This document shows positions 1 to 9,428 of a stretch of 64,000 nucleotides of DNA, in pieces. Below the pieces are notes generated by a model. It had not been told where the DNA came from. It saw only the letters and a program-made list of their open reading frames with translations, and ran no database searches. This DNA is from Aureimonas sp. SK2 (GTDB lineage Bacteria > Pseudomonadota > Alphaproteobacteria > Rhizobiales > Rhizobiaceae). The translations under genes were made by a program, and so were the position numbers. The stretch covers positions 1 to 64,000 of the forward strand of contig NZ_JAPZDS010000014.1 in NCBI RefSeq assembly GCF_029813115.1, in the 5' to 3' direction. Numbering within the stretch: position 1 is the stretch's first letter; each line of letters begins with the position of its first letter.

Positions 1-82
1 CGGTCAGCGTCGTCTGCGCCTGCGCGGGCGCGACGATCGCCAGAGCCGCCGCGCAGCCCCACGTCCATGAATGCATGTTCAT
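1..82 (-). CDS. N-terminus of a secreted protein (truncated by window edge)
   Basis: Only the first 27 codons are in the window. The reading starts MNMHSWTW and continues with an Ala-rich hydrophobic stretch ending in APAQA before QT, a clear Sec signal peptide with an AxA cleavage site. The ATG at 82 follows a strong GGAGG Shine-Dalgarno sequence on the minus strand (complement of 83-92). It lies downstream of the sugar importer operon on the same strand, but a promoter of its own is seen at 242-270, so it may be a separate unit. The mature protein is outside the window, so no function can be given. Confidence 0.6.
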   Translation of the reverse strand, partial: MNMHSWTWGCAAALAIVAPAQAQTTLT

Positions 83-241
83 GTCTTCCTCCCGAGAACC
101 GATCCTTCGAGGGCCGTAGAGATGGGCGAAACCCGTCTCGCGACTAAGCCGTATCGAAGGATGCGGCAGCGCCCGCCACCGCATCGAACCGGCTTCGGCC
201 TTCTCCACCGAAACCCGTCGCTCCTCCGTCGACGCCGAAGA

Positions 242-270
242 AAGCTACGCGTGTAAAAATCTGCCGTCAA
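242..270 (-). promoter_or_regulatory. Putative sigma-70-like promoter for the secreted-protein gene
   Basis: On the minus strand TTGACG (265-270) and TAGCTT (242-247) are separated by exactly 17 bases. The -35 is near consensus; the -10 matches at three of six positions. It would give a leader of roughly 150 nt before the ATG at 82. Inference from pattern only. Confidence 0.4.
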
Positions 271-332
271 CGCTCTGAAGAAGCTTTTTGACGCGCGTAA
301 ATTTTTAGGAGGTGGGCTCCGAAGGTGGTAAT

Positions 333-356
333 GGGGCCGGCGTGGGCGCCGACCCC
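333..356 (-). terminator. GC hairpin after the sugar-binding protein gene
   Basis: Ten-base arms (GGGGCCGGCG and CGCCGACCCC, one G-U pair) with a 4-base loop lie just past the stop codon at 364. There is no convincing U-tract, so this may be a 3' stabiliser and not a true intrinsic terminator. Confidence 0.35.
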
Positions 357-363
357 GGTCTCC

Positions 364-1305
364 TTAGAACGGGCTGTCGGGATAGTAGAACTGGGCGGCG
401 TTCTCCGGGGTCACCAGCACGGAGCCGATGATGAAGTTGCCGGAGACCGGCGCCTTCGAGACGAGGCCGAGCGCCGTGACCTCGATCGCGGTGGCGATCA
501 TGGACGGCGGATAGGTGACGTTGGCCGGGATCATCGCGTCGTTGTCGCGGGTGCGCGCGATCATCTCCTTCATGCCGGCGCCGCCGAGCACGAACTTGAC
601 GTCCTTGCGACCCGCCGCTTCGATCGCGGCGAGGACGCCGACGGCCATGTCGTCGTCCGAGGCCCAGACCGCGTCGATCTGCGGGTTGCGGGACAGGAAG
701 TCCTGCATCACGGTGAAGGCCGTGTCGCGGTTCCAGTTGCCGTGCTCCATGCCGATCACCTCGATGCCGGAGCCCTCGATGGCGGACTGGAAGCCTTCGA
801 CACGCTCGTTGTCGATGGTGGTCGGGATGCCGCGCAGCACGACGATCTTGCCGCCGTCCGGCAGCTTGGAGCGCATGTACTCGCCGGACACCCGGCCGAA
901 GCCCGGATTGTCGCCGGCGACGTAGAGGTCCTGGATGCCCTCGACCGACAGGCCGCGATCCACCACCGTGACCCACTTGCCGGCCTGCTTGACGGCCTGG
1001 ACGGGGCCGGTCAGCGGCTCGGACTCGAAGGGCAGGACGACCAGCGCGTCGATGTTGCGCGTGGCGACCATGTCCTCGATGTCGCTGACCTGCTTCGACG
1101 GGTCGGCCGCGGTGGCGAGCACGAAGTCGAGGTCCGGATAGGTCTTCTCCAGGCGCGCCACGGCGTCCTGCGCGAAGTAGTTCATGCCGCCGGCCCAGCC
1201 GTGGGTGGCGGCGGGAATGGACACGCCGATGGTCTGCGCGCCGGCCGGAAATGCGGCGACGAGGGCGATCGCGGCGGCGCCGAGACCCAGCTTGAAGCGA
1301 TGCAT
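364..1305 (-). CDS. Sugar ABC transporter, periplasmic substrate-binding protein (ribose/LacI-like fold)
   Basis: 313 aa. The N-terminus MHRFKLGLGAAAIAL...PAGAQ is a Sec signal peptide. The mature part begins TIGVSIPAATHGW, typical of the Peripla_BP_4 ribose/xylose/inositol binding proteins, with a DALVVLPFE segment near residue 90 and WASDDDMAVG near residue 195. It should capture a monosaccharide or polyol for the permease and ATPase encoded just upstream. The ATG at 1305 was chosen because it begins the signal peptide and follows GGAGG. The exact ligand cannot be told from sequence; the isomerase and dehydrogenase in the operon suggest a polyol or rare sugar. Confidence 0.88.
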   Translation of the reverse strand: MHRFKLGLGAAAIALVAAFPAGAQTIGVSIPAATHGWAGGMNYFAQDAVARLEKTYPDLDFVLATAADPSKQVSDIEDMVATRNIDALVVLPFESEPLTGPVQAVKQAGKWVTVVDRGLSVEGIQDLYVAGDNPGFGRVSGEYMRSKLPDGGKIVVLRGIPTTIDNERVEGFQSAIEGSGIEVIGMEHGNWNRDTAFTVMQDFLSRNPQIDAVWASDDDMAVGVLAAIEAAGRKDVKFVLGGAGMKEMIARTRDNDAMIPANVTYPPSMIATAIEVTALGLVSKAPVSGNFIIGSVLVTPENAAQFYYPDSPF

Positions 1306-1343
1306 GTGGTTTCCTCCTCTTTGGTTCTGTTTCCGGTGCGCCG

Positions 1344-2348
1344 TTATGCGCCCGGTTTTCCTTCGCGCTGCAGGACCACAGCGAGAACGATGATGGCCCC
1401 CTGGATCGCGCCGTTGAGATAAGGCGAGACGAGATCCGTGAGGTTCAGGATGTTGCCGATGAGACTGAGGATCAGGACGCCGACCACCGTGCCCCAGACG
1501 CGACCGAAGCCGCCCTTGAGCACGGTCCCCCCTATGATCACGGCGGCGATCGCCTCGAGCTCCCAGAGAAGGCCGGTCGAGGCCGAGGCCGACCCGAGGC
1601 GCGGCACGTACATGATGGTGGCGACGCCGACTAGGAGTCCCAGCGCGACATAGGTGACGAGCCGGACGCGGGCGACGTTGATCGCCGAATAGCGCGCCAC
1701 CTGGTCGTTGGAGCCGATGGCGGCGCAATGGCGACCGAACACGGTGGAGCGCATCACGATCTCCCCGAGGATCACCACGACGGCGAAGACGATGATCGGC
1801 CAGCTCACCCCGAGAATGCCGCCGTAATAGACCGGCTGGTAGAAGGTGCGCAGTGTGAAGTCGAGCGACAGCGTGCCGCCGTCGGCGAGCCAGGTGACGA
1901 GGCTGCGATAGATGCCCATCGAGCCGAGCGTGACGATGAAGGCCTCGATCCCGAGCCTGGTGATCAGGATGCCGTTCAGCAGCCCCGCGACGAGGCCGGC
2001 GACGAGCGCCGTCGCCATGCCGACGAGGACGAGCGGAAGCCCGACGCCCATGGTCGGCAGCAGCGAGTTCATGACCAGGATCATCAGGCCGGCGATGAAG
2101 GCCGCCATCGCGCCGACCGAGAGGTCGAGCCCGCCGGACGTGATCACGAAGGTCATGCCGACGGCGATGATGCCGATGAAGGCCGAGCGCGCCAGGACGT
2201 TGGAGATGTTCGCCCAGGCGAGGAAGCTCGGGTTGAGGAGCGCGCCGACGACGACCAGCGCGATCAGCGCGACGATCGGCCCGATCACCATCATGTTGAT
2301 GCGGGGGCGCCGGGCGGGCACGGCGGGGGCTGCGGTGGCGACGGTCAT
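1344..2348 (-). CDS. Sugar ABC transporter permease (RbsC/XylH family)
   Basis: 334 aa, very hydrophobic after a short cytoplasmic start MTVATAAPAVPARR, with about eight to ten membrane segments. The segments FLAWANISNVLARSAFIGI and GGLDLSVGAMAA are hallmarks of BPD_transp_2 permeases of the ribose/xylose class. Its ATG overlaps the stop of the ATPase gene (ATGA at 2345-2348), so translation is probably coupled. It would form the homodimeric membrane channel of the importer. Substrate unknown. Confidence 0.9.
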   Translation of the reverse strand: MTVATAAPAVPARRPRINMMVIGPIVALIALVVVGALLNPSFLAWANISNVLARSAFIGIIAVGMTFVITSGGLDLSVGAMAAFIAGLMILVMNSLLPTMGVGLPLVLVGMATALVAGLVAGLLNGILITRLGIEAFIVTLGSMGIYRSLVTWLADGGTLSLDFTLRTFYQPVYYGGILGVSWPIIVFAVVVILGEIVMRSTVFGRHCAAIGSNDQVARYSAINVARVRLVTYVALGLLVGVATIMYVPRLGSASASTGLLWELEAIAAVIIGGTVLKGGFGRVWGTVVGVLILSLIGNILNLTDLVSPYLNGAIQGAIIVLAVVLQREGKPGA

Positions 2349-3880
2349 GCGTCCTCCTTCGGCCGCATGGCGGCCGCCCTGGCGTCGGTCAGGCCCATGG
2401 CGTGCCGGACGATGGTCTCTTCGGTCATGTCGTCGCCCACGACTTCGCCCGCGACGCGGCCCTGGCGCATGACGAGGATGCGGTCGGCGAGACCGATCAG
2501 CTCCTGCATCTCGGACGAGATCACGACGACGGCGCTGCCCCTGGCGGCGAGCGCGCGGACGAACTGGTAGATCTGTTGCTTGGTGCCGATGTCGATGCCG
2601 CGCGTCGGCTCGTCGATCACGACGATGCGCGGCTCCGACAGCATGGTCTTTGCGAGGAGCAGCTTCTGCTGGTTGCCGCCCGACAGGAAGCCGACCGCGA
2701 CGTCGCGCCGCCCGGCGCGGATGTCGAACTCGCCGATCGCCTTGGTCAGCGCCTCCTCCTCCGCGCGGCGGTCGATCAGGACGCCGGAAAAGCGGTCGAG
2801 GGCCTGGAGCGTGAGATTCTCGCGCATCGACTTGCCGAGAAGGAGCCCACGCGTCTTGCGGTCCTCGGTAAGGTAGCAGAGGCCGTGGGCGAGCGCGTCG
2901 GCGGGCGCGCGGATCGAGACCGGCCGGCCGAAGATCTCGACGCGGCCGGTGGCGGGGCGCAGCCCGCACAGGCCCTCGAAGGTCTCGGTCCGCCCCGAGC
3001 CGATCAGCCCGCCGATGCCGAGAATCTCGCCTTCGCGAAGGTCGAAGGAAATGCCGTGCCCGTAGCCCGGCACGGAAAGGTCGCGGACTGAAAGCGCGGT
3101 CGGCGCCCCAGGTGCCGGCCCGACCTTTTCCGGAAAGAGGTCGGAAATCTCGCGGCCCACCATGGACAGGGCCATCGCGTGCGTGTCCATCCCTTCGGCC
3201 GGTCCGCTGTAGACGACGTTGCCGTCGCGCATGATGGTCAGGTCGTCGGCGATGGCGGCCACCTCGTCGAGCTTGTGCGAGGTGAAGAGAATGGCCGTGC
3301 CGGCCGCGCGCAGCTTGCGGACCTGGTCCATCAGGACGGCCGTCTCGGTCGAGGTCAGCACCGCCGTCGGCTCGTCCATGATCAGGAGGCGCGCGTCGCG
3401 CGACAGGGCCTTGGCGATCTCCAGCATCTGCTTGTCGGAGTTGGATAGGGTCGAAACCTTGCGGTCGGGATCGACGTGGCAGTTGAGGCGCGCGAGATAG
3501 TCGCGCGTTTCGGCGCGCATCCGCGCCTTGTCGAGAAGGAAGCCCCGCCGCTTCTCACGGCCGAGGAACAGGCTCTGCTCGACGGTCAGGTGCTCGGCGA
3601 GGTTGAACTCCTGGTGAATCATCACGATGCCGGCGGCCTCGGCTTCGCCCATATCGGCGAACGAGACCTCCTTGCCGTCGAGGAGGACGGCGCCGCTCGT
3701 CGGGCCTTGGTAGCCCGCCATGATCTTCATGGTGGTGGACTTGCCGGCCCCGTTCTCGCCGATCAGCGCATGGACGCGCCCCGGCAGGAGCGCGATGTCG
3801 AGCCCGTGCAGCACCTCCACCGGGCCGAAGCTGCGGCGGACGTCGCGAAGGGCGAGGACGGGCGTCAAAGCCTCACCCAT
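2345..3880 (-). CDS. Sugar ABC transporter ATP-binding protein, two nucleotide-binding domains (RbsA/XylG type)
   Basis: 511 aa, the usual length for tandem-NBD sugar ATPases. NBD1 has Walker A GENGAGKST near residue 41 and Walker B LLIMDEPTAVL near residue 165. NBD2 shows the degenerate Walker A typical of this family (IGGLIGSGRTE, near 290), signature FLSGGNQQK near 400 and Walker B IVVIDEPTRGID. It powers the importer encoded by the two downstream genes. The 5' end overlaps the dehydrogenase gene by 16 nt, indicating one polycistronic message. Confidence 0.92.
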   Translation of the reverse strand: MGEALTPVLALRDVRRSFGPVEVLHGLDIALLPGRVHALIGENGAGKSTTMKIMAGYQGPTSGAVLLDGKEVSFADMGEAEAAGIVMIHQEFNLAEHLTVEQSLFLGREKRRGFLLDKARMRAETRDYLARLNCHVDPDRKVSTLSNSDKQMLEIAKALSRDARLLIMDEPTAVLTSTETAVLMDQVRKLRAAGTAILFTSHKLDEVAAIADDLTIMRDGNVVYSGPAEGMDTHAMALSMVGREISDLFPEKVGPAPGAPTALSVRDLSVPGYGHGISFDLREGEILGIGGLIGSGRTETFEGLCGLRPATGRVEIFGRPVSIRAPADALAHGLCYLTEDRKTRGLLLGKSMRENLTLQALDRFSGVLIDRRAEEEALTKAIGEFDIRAGRRDVAVGFLSGGNQQKLLLAKTMLSEPRIVVIDEPTRGIDIGTKQQIYQFVRALAARGSAVVVISSEMQELIGLADRILVMRQGRVAGEVVGDDMTEETIVRHAMGLTDARAAAMRPKEDA

Positions 3881-5037
3881 GCCGCATCCGCCTTGGACGA
3901 GCGCACGCAGGCGTCGATGAAGCGCATGCCGTCCAGCCCGGCCTCGATGCCGGGCAGCAGGCCAAGCCTCTCATGGCGCTCGCCGCCCCGCGCCGCGCGG
4001 ATGGCGCCGGCGGCGTCGGCATAGATGTTGGCGAAGCCCTCCAGATAGCCTTCGGGATGGCCGCCCGGCGTGCGGCTGGCGGCGTTGGCGACCGCGGAGG
4101 CCCCTGCCCCGCGCCGCGTGAGGAGTCGCTTCGGCTCGCCGAAAGGCGTGAACCACAGATAGTTCGGATCCTCCTGGCACCATTCGAGGCCGCCCTTGTC
4201 GCCAAAGACGCGCAGGCGCAGCGCGTTCTCGTTGCCGGGCGCGACCTGGCTCGCCCAGAGCATGCCGCGCGCGCCGCCCGCAAAGCGCAGGAGCACATGG
4301 GCGTTGTCGTCCACGCGCCGCCCCGGCACGAAGCTCTGTAGGTCGGCCGCCAGCGCCTCGACCGCGAGCCCGGAGACGAAGCAGGCGAGGTTGTGGGCGT
4401 GCGTGCCGATGTCGCCGACCGAGCCGCCGGCACCCGAGCGCGCCGGGTCCGTGCGCCAGGCGGCCTGCTTGTTGGTGCCGTCGGCTTCCGCCGCCTCGGT
4501 CAGCCAATCCTGCGGGTACTCGACCTGGACGACGCGGACCGTGCCGAGATCGCCGGCCGCCACCATCTCGCGCGCCTGCCGCACCATCGGGTAGCCGGTG
4601 TAGTTGTGGGTGAGGATGAAGAGAGCCGAACTCCGCGCGACGGCGTCCGCCAGCCCTTGCGCGTCCTCCATCGTCGCCGTCAGCGGCTTGTCGCAGATCA
4701 CGTGGATGCCGCGCTGGAGAAAAGCGCGCGCGGCCGGTGCGTGCATGTGGTTGGGCGTGACGATCGAGACCGCCTCGATCCCGTCCTCACGCGCGGCCTC
4801 GCGGTTCGCCATATCTTCGAAGGAGCCGTAGCTGCGGTCCTCGGCGAGGCCGAGCGCGAGCCCGGATTCGCGCGCCTTTTCCGGCGTCGAGGACAAGGCG
4901 CCCGCCACGAGGTCGAACTCGCCGTCGAGGCGGGCGGCGATGCGGTGGACGGCGCCGATGAAGGCGTCCTTGCCGCCGCCCACCATGCCGAGGCGAATGC
5001 GGCGGCCGCGGGCGTCGTTGCTTGCGGAGATCGTCAT
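3865..5037 (-). CDS. Gfo/Idh/MocA-family NAD(P)-dependent oxidoreductase
   Basis: 390 aa. A Rossmann start (IRLGMVGGGKDAFIGAVH, residues about 14-31) is followed by the family's DKPLT signature near residue 119, where the conserved lysine sits, and by GDIGTHAHNLACF near 210 with the conserved His. Members oxidise or reduce sugars, inositols or sugar acids. In this operon it probably acts on the imported substrate or on the product of the neighbouring isomerase. It starts 13 nt after that gene. The substrate is not predictable. Confidence 0.88.
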   Translation of the reverse strand: MTISASNDARGRRIRLGMVGGGKDAFIGAVHRIAARLDGEFDLVAGALSSTPEKARESGLALGLAEDRSYGSFEDMANREAAREDGIEAVSIVTPNHMHAPAARAFLQRGIHVICDKPLTATMEDAQGLADAVARSSALFILTHNYTGYPMVRQAREMVAAGDLGTVRVVQVEYPQDWLTEAAEADGTNKQAAWRTDPARSGAGGSVGDIGTHAHNLACFVSGLAVEALAADLQSFVPGRRVDDNAHVLLRFAGGARGMLWASQVAPGNENALRLRVFGDKGGLEWCQEDPNYLWFTPFGEPKRLLTRRGAGASAVANAASRTPGGHPEGYLEGFANIYADAAGAIRAARGGERHERLGLLPGIEAGLDGMRFIDACVRSSKADAAWVRL

Positions 5038-5050
5038 CGCGTTTCCCTTT

Positions 5051-6106
5051 TCAGTCGAGGCCCAGCATGCGGCGGTTGGCGGCCTGGTCGGTGCCGCCGT
5101 CGGCGAAATCGTCGAAGGCGCGCTCGGTGACGCGGATGATGTGGTTGCGCACGAACGCGGCGCCCTCGCGCGCGCCGTCTTCGGGATGCTTGAGGCAGCA
5201 CTCCCATTCGACCACGGCCCAGCCGTCGAAGTCGTTGGCCGTGAGCTTGGAGAAGATCGCGCCGAAATCGACCTGCCCGTCGCCCGGCGAGCGGAAGCGG
5301 CCGGCCCGCTTCACCCAAGGCTGATAGCCGGAATAGACGCCCTGACGTCCGGTCGGATTGAACTCGGCGTCCTTGACGTGGAACATCTTGATGCGGTCGG
5401 CATAGATGTCGATGTTGTCGAGATAGTCGAGGCACTGCAGCACGTAGTGCGACGGGTCGTAGAGCATGTTGGCCCGCGCGTGGCCGCCGACGCGCTCCAG
5501 GAACATCTCGAAGGTCGCCCCGTCGAACAGGTCCTCGCCCGGATGGATCTCATAACAGACGTCGATCCCGCAGTCCTCCGCATGGTCGAGGATCGGTCGC
5601 CACCGCCGCGCCAGTTCGTCGAAGGCCTCCTCGATCAGCCCGGCCGGGCGCTGCGGCCAGGGATAGGTGTAGGGCCAGGCCAGCGCGCCGGAGAAGGACG
5701 CCATGCCCTTCAGCCCCAGGTGGCGCGAGGCGGTCAGCGCCTTCTTCACCTGATCCACCGCCCATTCCTGCCGGGCTTTGGGATTGCCGCGCATCTCGGG
5801 AACGGTGAACCCGTCGAAGCCCGCGTCGTAGGCCGGGTGCACGGCGACGAGCTGGCCTTGGAGATGGGTGGACAGTTCCGTCACCTCGACGCCGTTCTCG
5901 CGCGCCGTTCCGACGAACTCGTCGCGGTAGTCCTGCGAGGTGGCGGCCTTGTCGAGGTCGATGAGCCGGCCGTCCCAGGACGGAACCTGCACGCCCACAT
6001 AGCCGCAATCGGCCGCCCATTTCGTGATCGATGCCCACGAATTGAAGGGCGCCTCGTCGCCGGCGAACTGCGCGAGGAACAGCGCCGGTCCCTTGATCGT
6101 CTTCAT
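5051..6106 (-). CDS. Sugar phosphate isomerase/epimerase family protein (xylose-isomerase-like TIM barrel)
   Basis: 351 aa, AP_endonuc_2-type TIM barrel. Metal-ligand-like motifs are visible: CYEIHPGEDLFDG near residue 175, MLYDPSHYVLQ near 208 and IKMFHVKDAEF near 232, ending with VVEWECC near 290. Relatives include IolE/IolI-like enzymes and 3-keto-sugar isomerases that work with Gfo/Idh/MocA dehydrogenases. It is the first catabolic gene after the LacI regulator. The role as partner of the downstream dehydrogenase is inference. Confidence 0.85.
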   Translation of the reverse strand: MKTIKGPALFLAQFAGDEAPFNSWASITKWAADCGYVGVQVPSWDGRLIDLDKAATSQDYRDEFVGTARENGVEVTELSTHLQGQLVAVHPAYDAGFDGFTVPEMRGNPKARQEWAVDQVKKALTASRHLGLKGMASFSGALAWPYTYPWPQRPAGLIEEAFDELARRWRPILDHAEDCGIDVCYEIHPGEDLFDGATFEMFLERVGGHARANMLYDPSHYVLQCLDYLDNIDIYADRIKMFHVKDAEFNPTGRQGVYSGYQPWVKRAGRFRSPGDGQVDFGAIFSKLTANDFDGWAVVEWECCLKHPEDGAREGAAFVRNHIIRVTERAFDDFADGGTDQAANRRMLGLD

Positions 6107-6183
6107 GATGAACTCCCTGTTCCTAGGCTTTTCGTGGCACGTTCAGATGGATCGACGTCGGAGGCGGCGAGCGAAGCGCGTCG

Positions 6184-7248
6184 TCATGGGTGCAGGGATC
6201 CCGGGACGGGAGCCGCCGGCGGGAGAGCCGAAAGGTTGTCGCGAAGAAACACGGCCGGCGCGATCTCGCCGAGGCCCGGCGGGAGCGGATGGGCGTCCGA
6301 CAGCGCGCGCATCGCATCCAGCGCGGCGGCGACCTCCTCCGCCGGCATCTGGTCGATCACCGCGTCGATCAGTCCGTCCTCGAGCGCCGCGCGGCTGTGC
6401 GGGACGAGCTCGTGGACGATCGCCAGCGGGCGGGCGTCCGCGCGCTCGCGCAAGGCGTCGAACAGGCCCCGATTGCCGGCGCCGATGCTGTAGATACCGG
6501 TAAGCGCCGCATCGCGGAGCGCGTCCGCGGCGATCGCGTAGATCGTGTCCGGATCGTCGCCGCCCTCGGCCACCCGCACGAGACGGACCTGCCCTCCGGC
6601 CTCCGCCAGCACGTCGCCGAAGCCCCGCAGCCGGTCGCGGTGGTCGCGCGCGCCATAGGCGCCGAGGATCGCCAGCACCCCGCCCGCACGGCCCGAATGG
6701 CCGAGAAGCATGAGCCGGCCAGCGGTGCGCCCGGCGCGGACGTTGTCGAGCCCGACATAGGCATGCCGCGCGCTGCCGGCCGCGTCCGAGACCAGCGTGA
6801 TCACGAAGACGCCGGCCGATTTCAGGCGCTCGAGCTCGGCATCCACGATCGCGCCGTCCGTCGCGATCAGCGCCACGCAGTCGCAGGAGCCCGGCTCGAT
6901 GCGGCCGAGGCTTTCCGCCAGCGCCTGCGGATCGAAGGCCGGCACGTCGTCGATCGTGATCGCGACGCGGTCGATTCGACGGCGCACCGCCTCGTCCTCG
7001 ACGCATCGCCGAAGCCTGTGGAAGAAGCTGTGGTCGCCCCTCGGCAGGATGAACCGGAAATTGTAGAGCCGCCCCCGCGAGAGGTTGGCAGCATGCAAGT
7101 CACGCGTGTAGCCGAGCGCGCGGATCGCTTCCCGCACCCGCTCCTCGGACTTGGCCGCCACGTTGCCGCGCGCGTTGAGAACGCGATCCGCCGTCGCGTA
7201 GCTCACACCCGCGGCGCGAGCGACGTCATGCAACGTCGGCTTGCGCAT
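6184..7248 (-). CDS. LacI-family transcriptional regulator
   Basis: 354 aa. The N-terminal HTH reads TLHDVARAAGVSYATADRVL (residues 4-23), followed by the hinge ALGYTRDLHAANLSRGR and a periplasmic-binding-like effector domain. Position at the head of a same-strand sugar operon makes it the likely local repressor. It is read divergently from pccB, with 207 bases between them; no convincing operator palindrome was found there. Confidence 0.9.
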   Translation of the reverse strand: MRKPTLHDVARAAGVSYATADRVLNARGNVAAKSEERVREAIRALGYTRDLHAANLSRGRLYNFRFILPRGDHSFFHRLRRCVEDEAVRRRIDRVAITIDDVPAFDPQALAESLGRIEPGSCDCVALIATDGAIVDAELERLKSAGVFVITLVSDAAGSARHAYVGLDNVRAGRTAGRLMLLGHSGRAGGVLAILGAYGARDHRDRLRGFGDVLAEAGGQVRLVRVAEGGDDPDTIYAIAADALRDAALTGIYSIGAGNRGLFDALRERADARPLAIVHELVPHSRAALEDGLIDAVIDQMPAEEVAAALDAMRALSDAHPLPPGLGEIAPAVFLRDNLSALPPAAPVPGSLHP

Positions 7249-7455
7249 TCACTCCTCCCGCCGCGATCACGCCCGAGGAGATGACAGACGTCAATCAGGA
7301 AATGATAGGCGTACATCAGAAATTCGCGAGGCGGGTACCGAGCTGTCGTGGGACATCGGACCACGCCGACGCGAACTTTCGAAATCCGCAACATTGCGGT
7401 TGCGCTTCGACCACCTCTCGGGCCACCAACGGCATGGGCAGGAGGAGATCGCGGG

Positions 7456-8982
7456 ATGTCATCGACGATTGCGGAACTCGAACGTCGGCGCGTGGCCGCG
7501 CGTCGTGGCGGGGGCGAGCGGCGGGTTGCGGCGCAGCATGCCAAGGGCAAGCTGTCGGCGCGCGAGCGGCTGGATGTGCTTCTGGACGAGGGCTCGTTCG
7601 AGGAGCTCGACCTGTTCGTCGAGCACAACTGCACCGACTTCGGCATGGAGGCTGAGGTCGTGCCGGGCGACGGCGTGGTGACGGGCTCGGGCACGATCGA
7701 CGGCCGGCTGGTCTTCGTCTTTTCCCAGGACTTCACGGTGTTCGGCGGCTCGCTGTCGGAGCGCCATGCGGCCAAGATCTGCAAGATCATGGACATGGCC
7801 CTGAAGGTCGGCGCGCCCGTGGTCGGGCTGAACGATTCGGGCGGCGCGCGCATCCAGGAGGGCGTCGCCTCGCTCGGCGGCTATGCCGAGGTGTTCCAGC
7901 GCAACGTGCTCGCGTCCGGCGTCGTGCCGCAGCTCAGCCTCGTGATGGGTCCCTGCGCGGGCGGCGCGGTCTACTCGCCGGCGATGACCGACTTCATCTT
8001 CATGGTGAAGGATTCGAGCTACATGTTCGTCACCGGGCCGGACGTCGTGAAGACGGTGACGGGCGAGATCGTCTCCCAGGAAGACCTCGGCGGCGCCGTG
8101 ACGCACACGACGAAGTCCTCCGTCGCCGACTGCGCCTACGACAACGACATCGAGGCGCTGCTCGCCGCGCGCGATTTTCTGGGCTTCCTGCCGGCCTCGA
8201 ACCGGACGGGCGTGCCGGTCCGGCCGTGCGACGACCCGTTCGACCGGCTGGAGCCGAGCCTCGACAGCCTGATTCCGCCTTCGGCCAACCAGCCCTACGA
8301 CATGCACGAGCTGATCGGGAAGGTCGTGGACGAGGGCGAGTTCTTCGAACTGCAGCCGGGCCATGCGGGCAACATCATCACCGGCTTCGGGCGGATCGAG
8401 GGGCGCACGGTCGGGCTGGTCGCCAACCAGCCCATGGTTCTGGCCGGCTGCCTCGACATCAACGCATCGAAGAAGGCCGCGCGCTTCGTGCGCTTCTGCG
8501 ACGCGTTCGAGATCCCGATCGTGACCTTCGTCGACGTGCCGGGCTTCCTGCCGGGCGTCGCGCAGGAGCACAGCGGCATCATCAAGCATGGCGCCAAGCT
8601 CCTCTTCGCCTATGGCGAGGCGACTGTGCCGAAGATCACGGTGATCACCCGCAAGGCCTATGGCGGGGCCTATGACGTGATGGCCTCGAAGCACCTGCGG
8701 GGCGATCTGAACTATGCCTGGCCGACCGCCGAGATCGCGGTGATGGGCGCCAAGGGCGCGGTCGAGATCATCTTCCGCGGCCGGAGCGAGGCGGAGATCG
8801 CCGAGCGGACCGCCGAGTACGAGCGCCGCTTCGCCAACCCGTTCGTCGCGGCCTCGAAAGGCTTCGTGGACGAGATCATCCTGCCGCATTCGACGCGCCG
8901 GCGCATCGCGCTCGGCTTGCGCAAGCTGCGCGGCAAACGGCTCGAAAACCCCTGGAAGAAGCACGACAACATCCCATTGTGA
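7456..8982 (+). CDS. pccB: Propionyl-CoA carboxylase, beta (carboxyltransferase) subunit
   Basis: 508 aa, the normal length. The start [12 protein letters not shown] follows GGAGGAG at 7441-7447. Features include [10 protein letters not shown] near residue 31, the acyl-CoA-pocket segment [20 protein letters not shown] near 127 and [17 protein letters not shown] near 400. With pccA (11587-13584) it carboxylates propionyl-CoA to (S)-methylmalonyl-CoA. It opens a four-gene plus-strand cluster holding every step to succinyl-CoA. Confidence 0.95.
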   Translation: MSSTIAELERRRVAARRGGGERRVAAQHAKGKLSARERLDVLLDEGSFEELDLFVEHNCTDFGMEAEVVPGDGVVTGSGTIDGRLVFVFSQDFTVFGGSLSERHAAKICKIMDMALKVGAPVVGLNDSGGARIQEGVASLGGYAEVFQRNVLASGVVPQLSLVMGPCAGGAVYSPAMTDFIFMVKDSSYMFVTGPDVVKTVTGEIVSQEDLGGAVTHTTKSSVADCAYDNDIEALLAARDFLGFLPASNRTGVPVRPCDDPFDRLEPSLDSLIPPSANQPYDMHELIGKVVDEGEFFELQPGHAGNIITGFGRIEGRTVGLVANQPMVLAGCLDINASKKAARFVRFCDAFEIPIVTFVDVPGFLPGVAQEHSGIIKHGAKLLFAYGEATVPKITVITRKAYGGAYDVMASKHLRGDLNYAWPTAEIAVMGAKGAVEIIFRGRSEAEIAERTAEYERRFANPFVAASKGFVDEIILPHSTRRRIALGLRKLRGKRLENPWKKHDNIPL

Positions 8983-9008
8983 CACGCGGGGACGGGAGGC
9001 CCTTGTCG

Positions 9009-9428
9009 ATGCAGTTCGGACGCTTGAACCATGTCGGCGTGGCGACGTCCTCGATCGCCCGTGCGCGGGAGCACTATGCCAAACTCTTCGGCGGGGGCGC
9101 CGTGGGCGAGCCCTTCGACCTGCCCGAGCAGGGCGTCCGGGTGTGCTTCGTGGACGCGCCCAATTGCCAGGTCGAGCTGATCGAGCCGCTCAGCGACGCC
9201 TCGCCGATCGCCGGCTTCCTCGCCCGCAATCCGGCCGGCGGGCAGCACCACCTCTGCTTCGAGGTGGCCGATCTCGACCGGGCGATCGCCGACCTCGCGG
9301 CCACCGGAACCCGGGTCCTCGGGAGCCCCCGCCCCGGCGCGCACGGCACGCGCATCGTCTTCCTGCACCCGAAGGACATGGGCGGCGTCCTCGTCGAACT
9401 CATGGAGGCGCCCGATGGCGGACACTGA
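9009..9428 (+). CDS. mce: Methylmalonyl-CoA epimerase
   Basis: 139 aa VOC-fold protein. It begins [13 protein letters not shown], holding the first metal His, and has [10 protein letters not shown] near residue 80 and [10 protein letters not shown] near the end, the His/Glu metal ligands expected for this enzyme. It interconverts (S)- and (R)-methylmalonyl-CoA. The ATG at 9009 is preferred because GGGAGG lies 9 bases upstream; an in-frame GTG at 8979 would add ten poorly conserved residues. The last 14 bases overlap the mutase gene. Confidence 0.9.
   Translation: MQFGRLNHVGVATSSIARAREHYAKLFGGGAVGEPFDLPEQGVRVCFVDAPNCQVELIEPLSDASPIAGFLARNPAGGQHHLCFEVADLDRAIADLAATGTRVLGSPRPGAHGTRIVFLHPKDMGGVLVELMEAPDGGH

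Noticed and set aside
7249-7455. TGAC-N4-GTCA repeat near 7281 as a LacI operator
   Set aside because: Too short and not centred like usual LacI-family operators; chance is likely.
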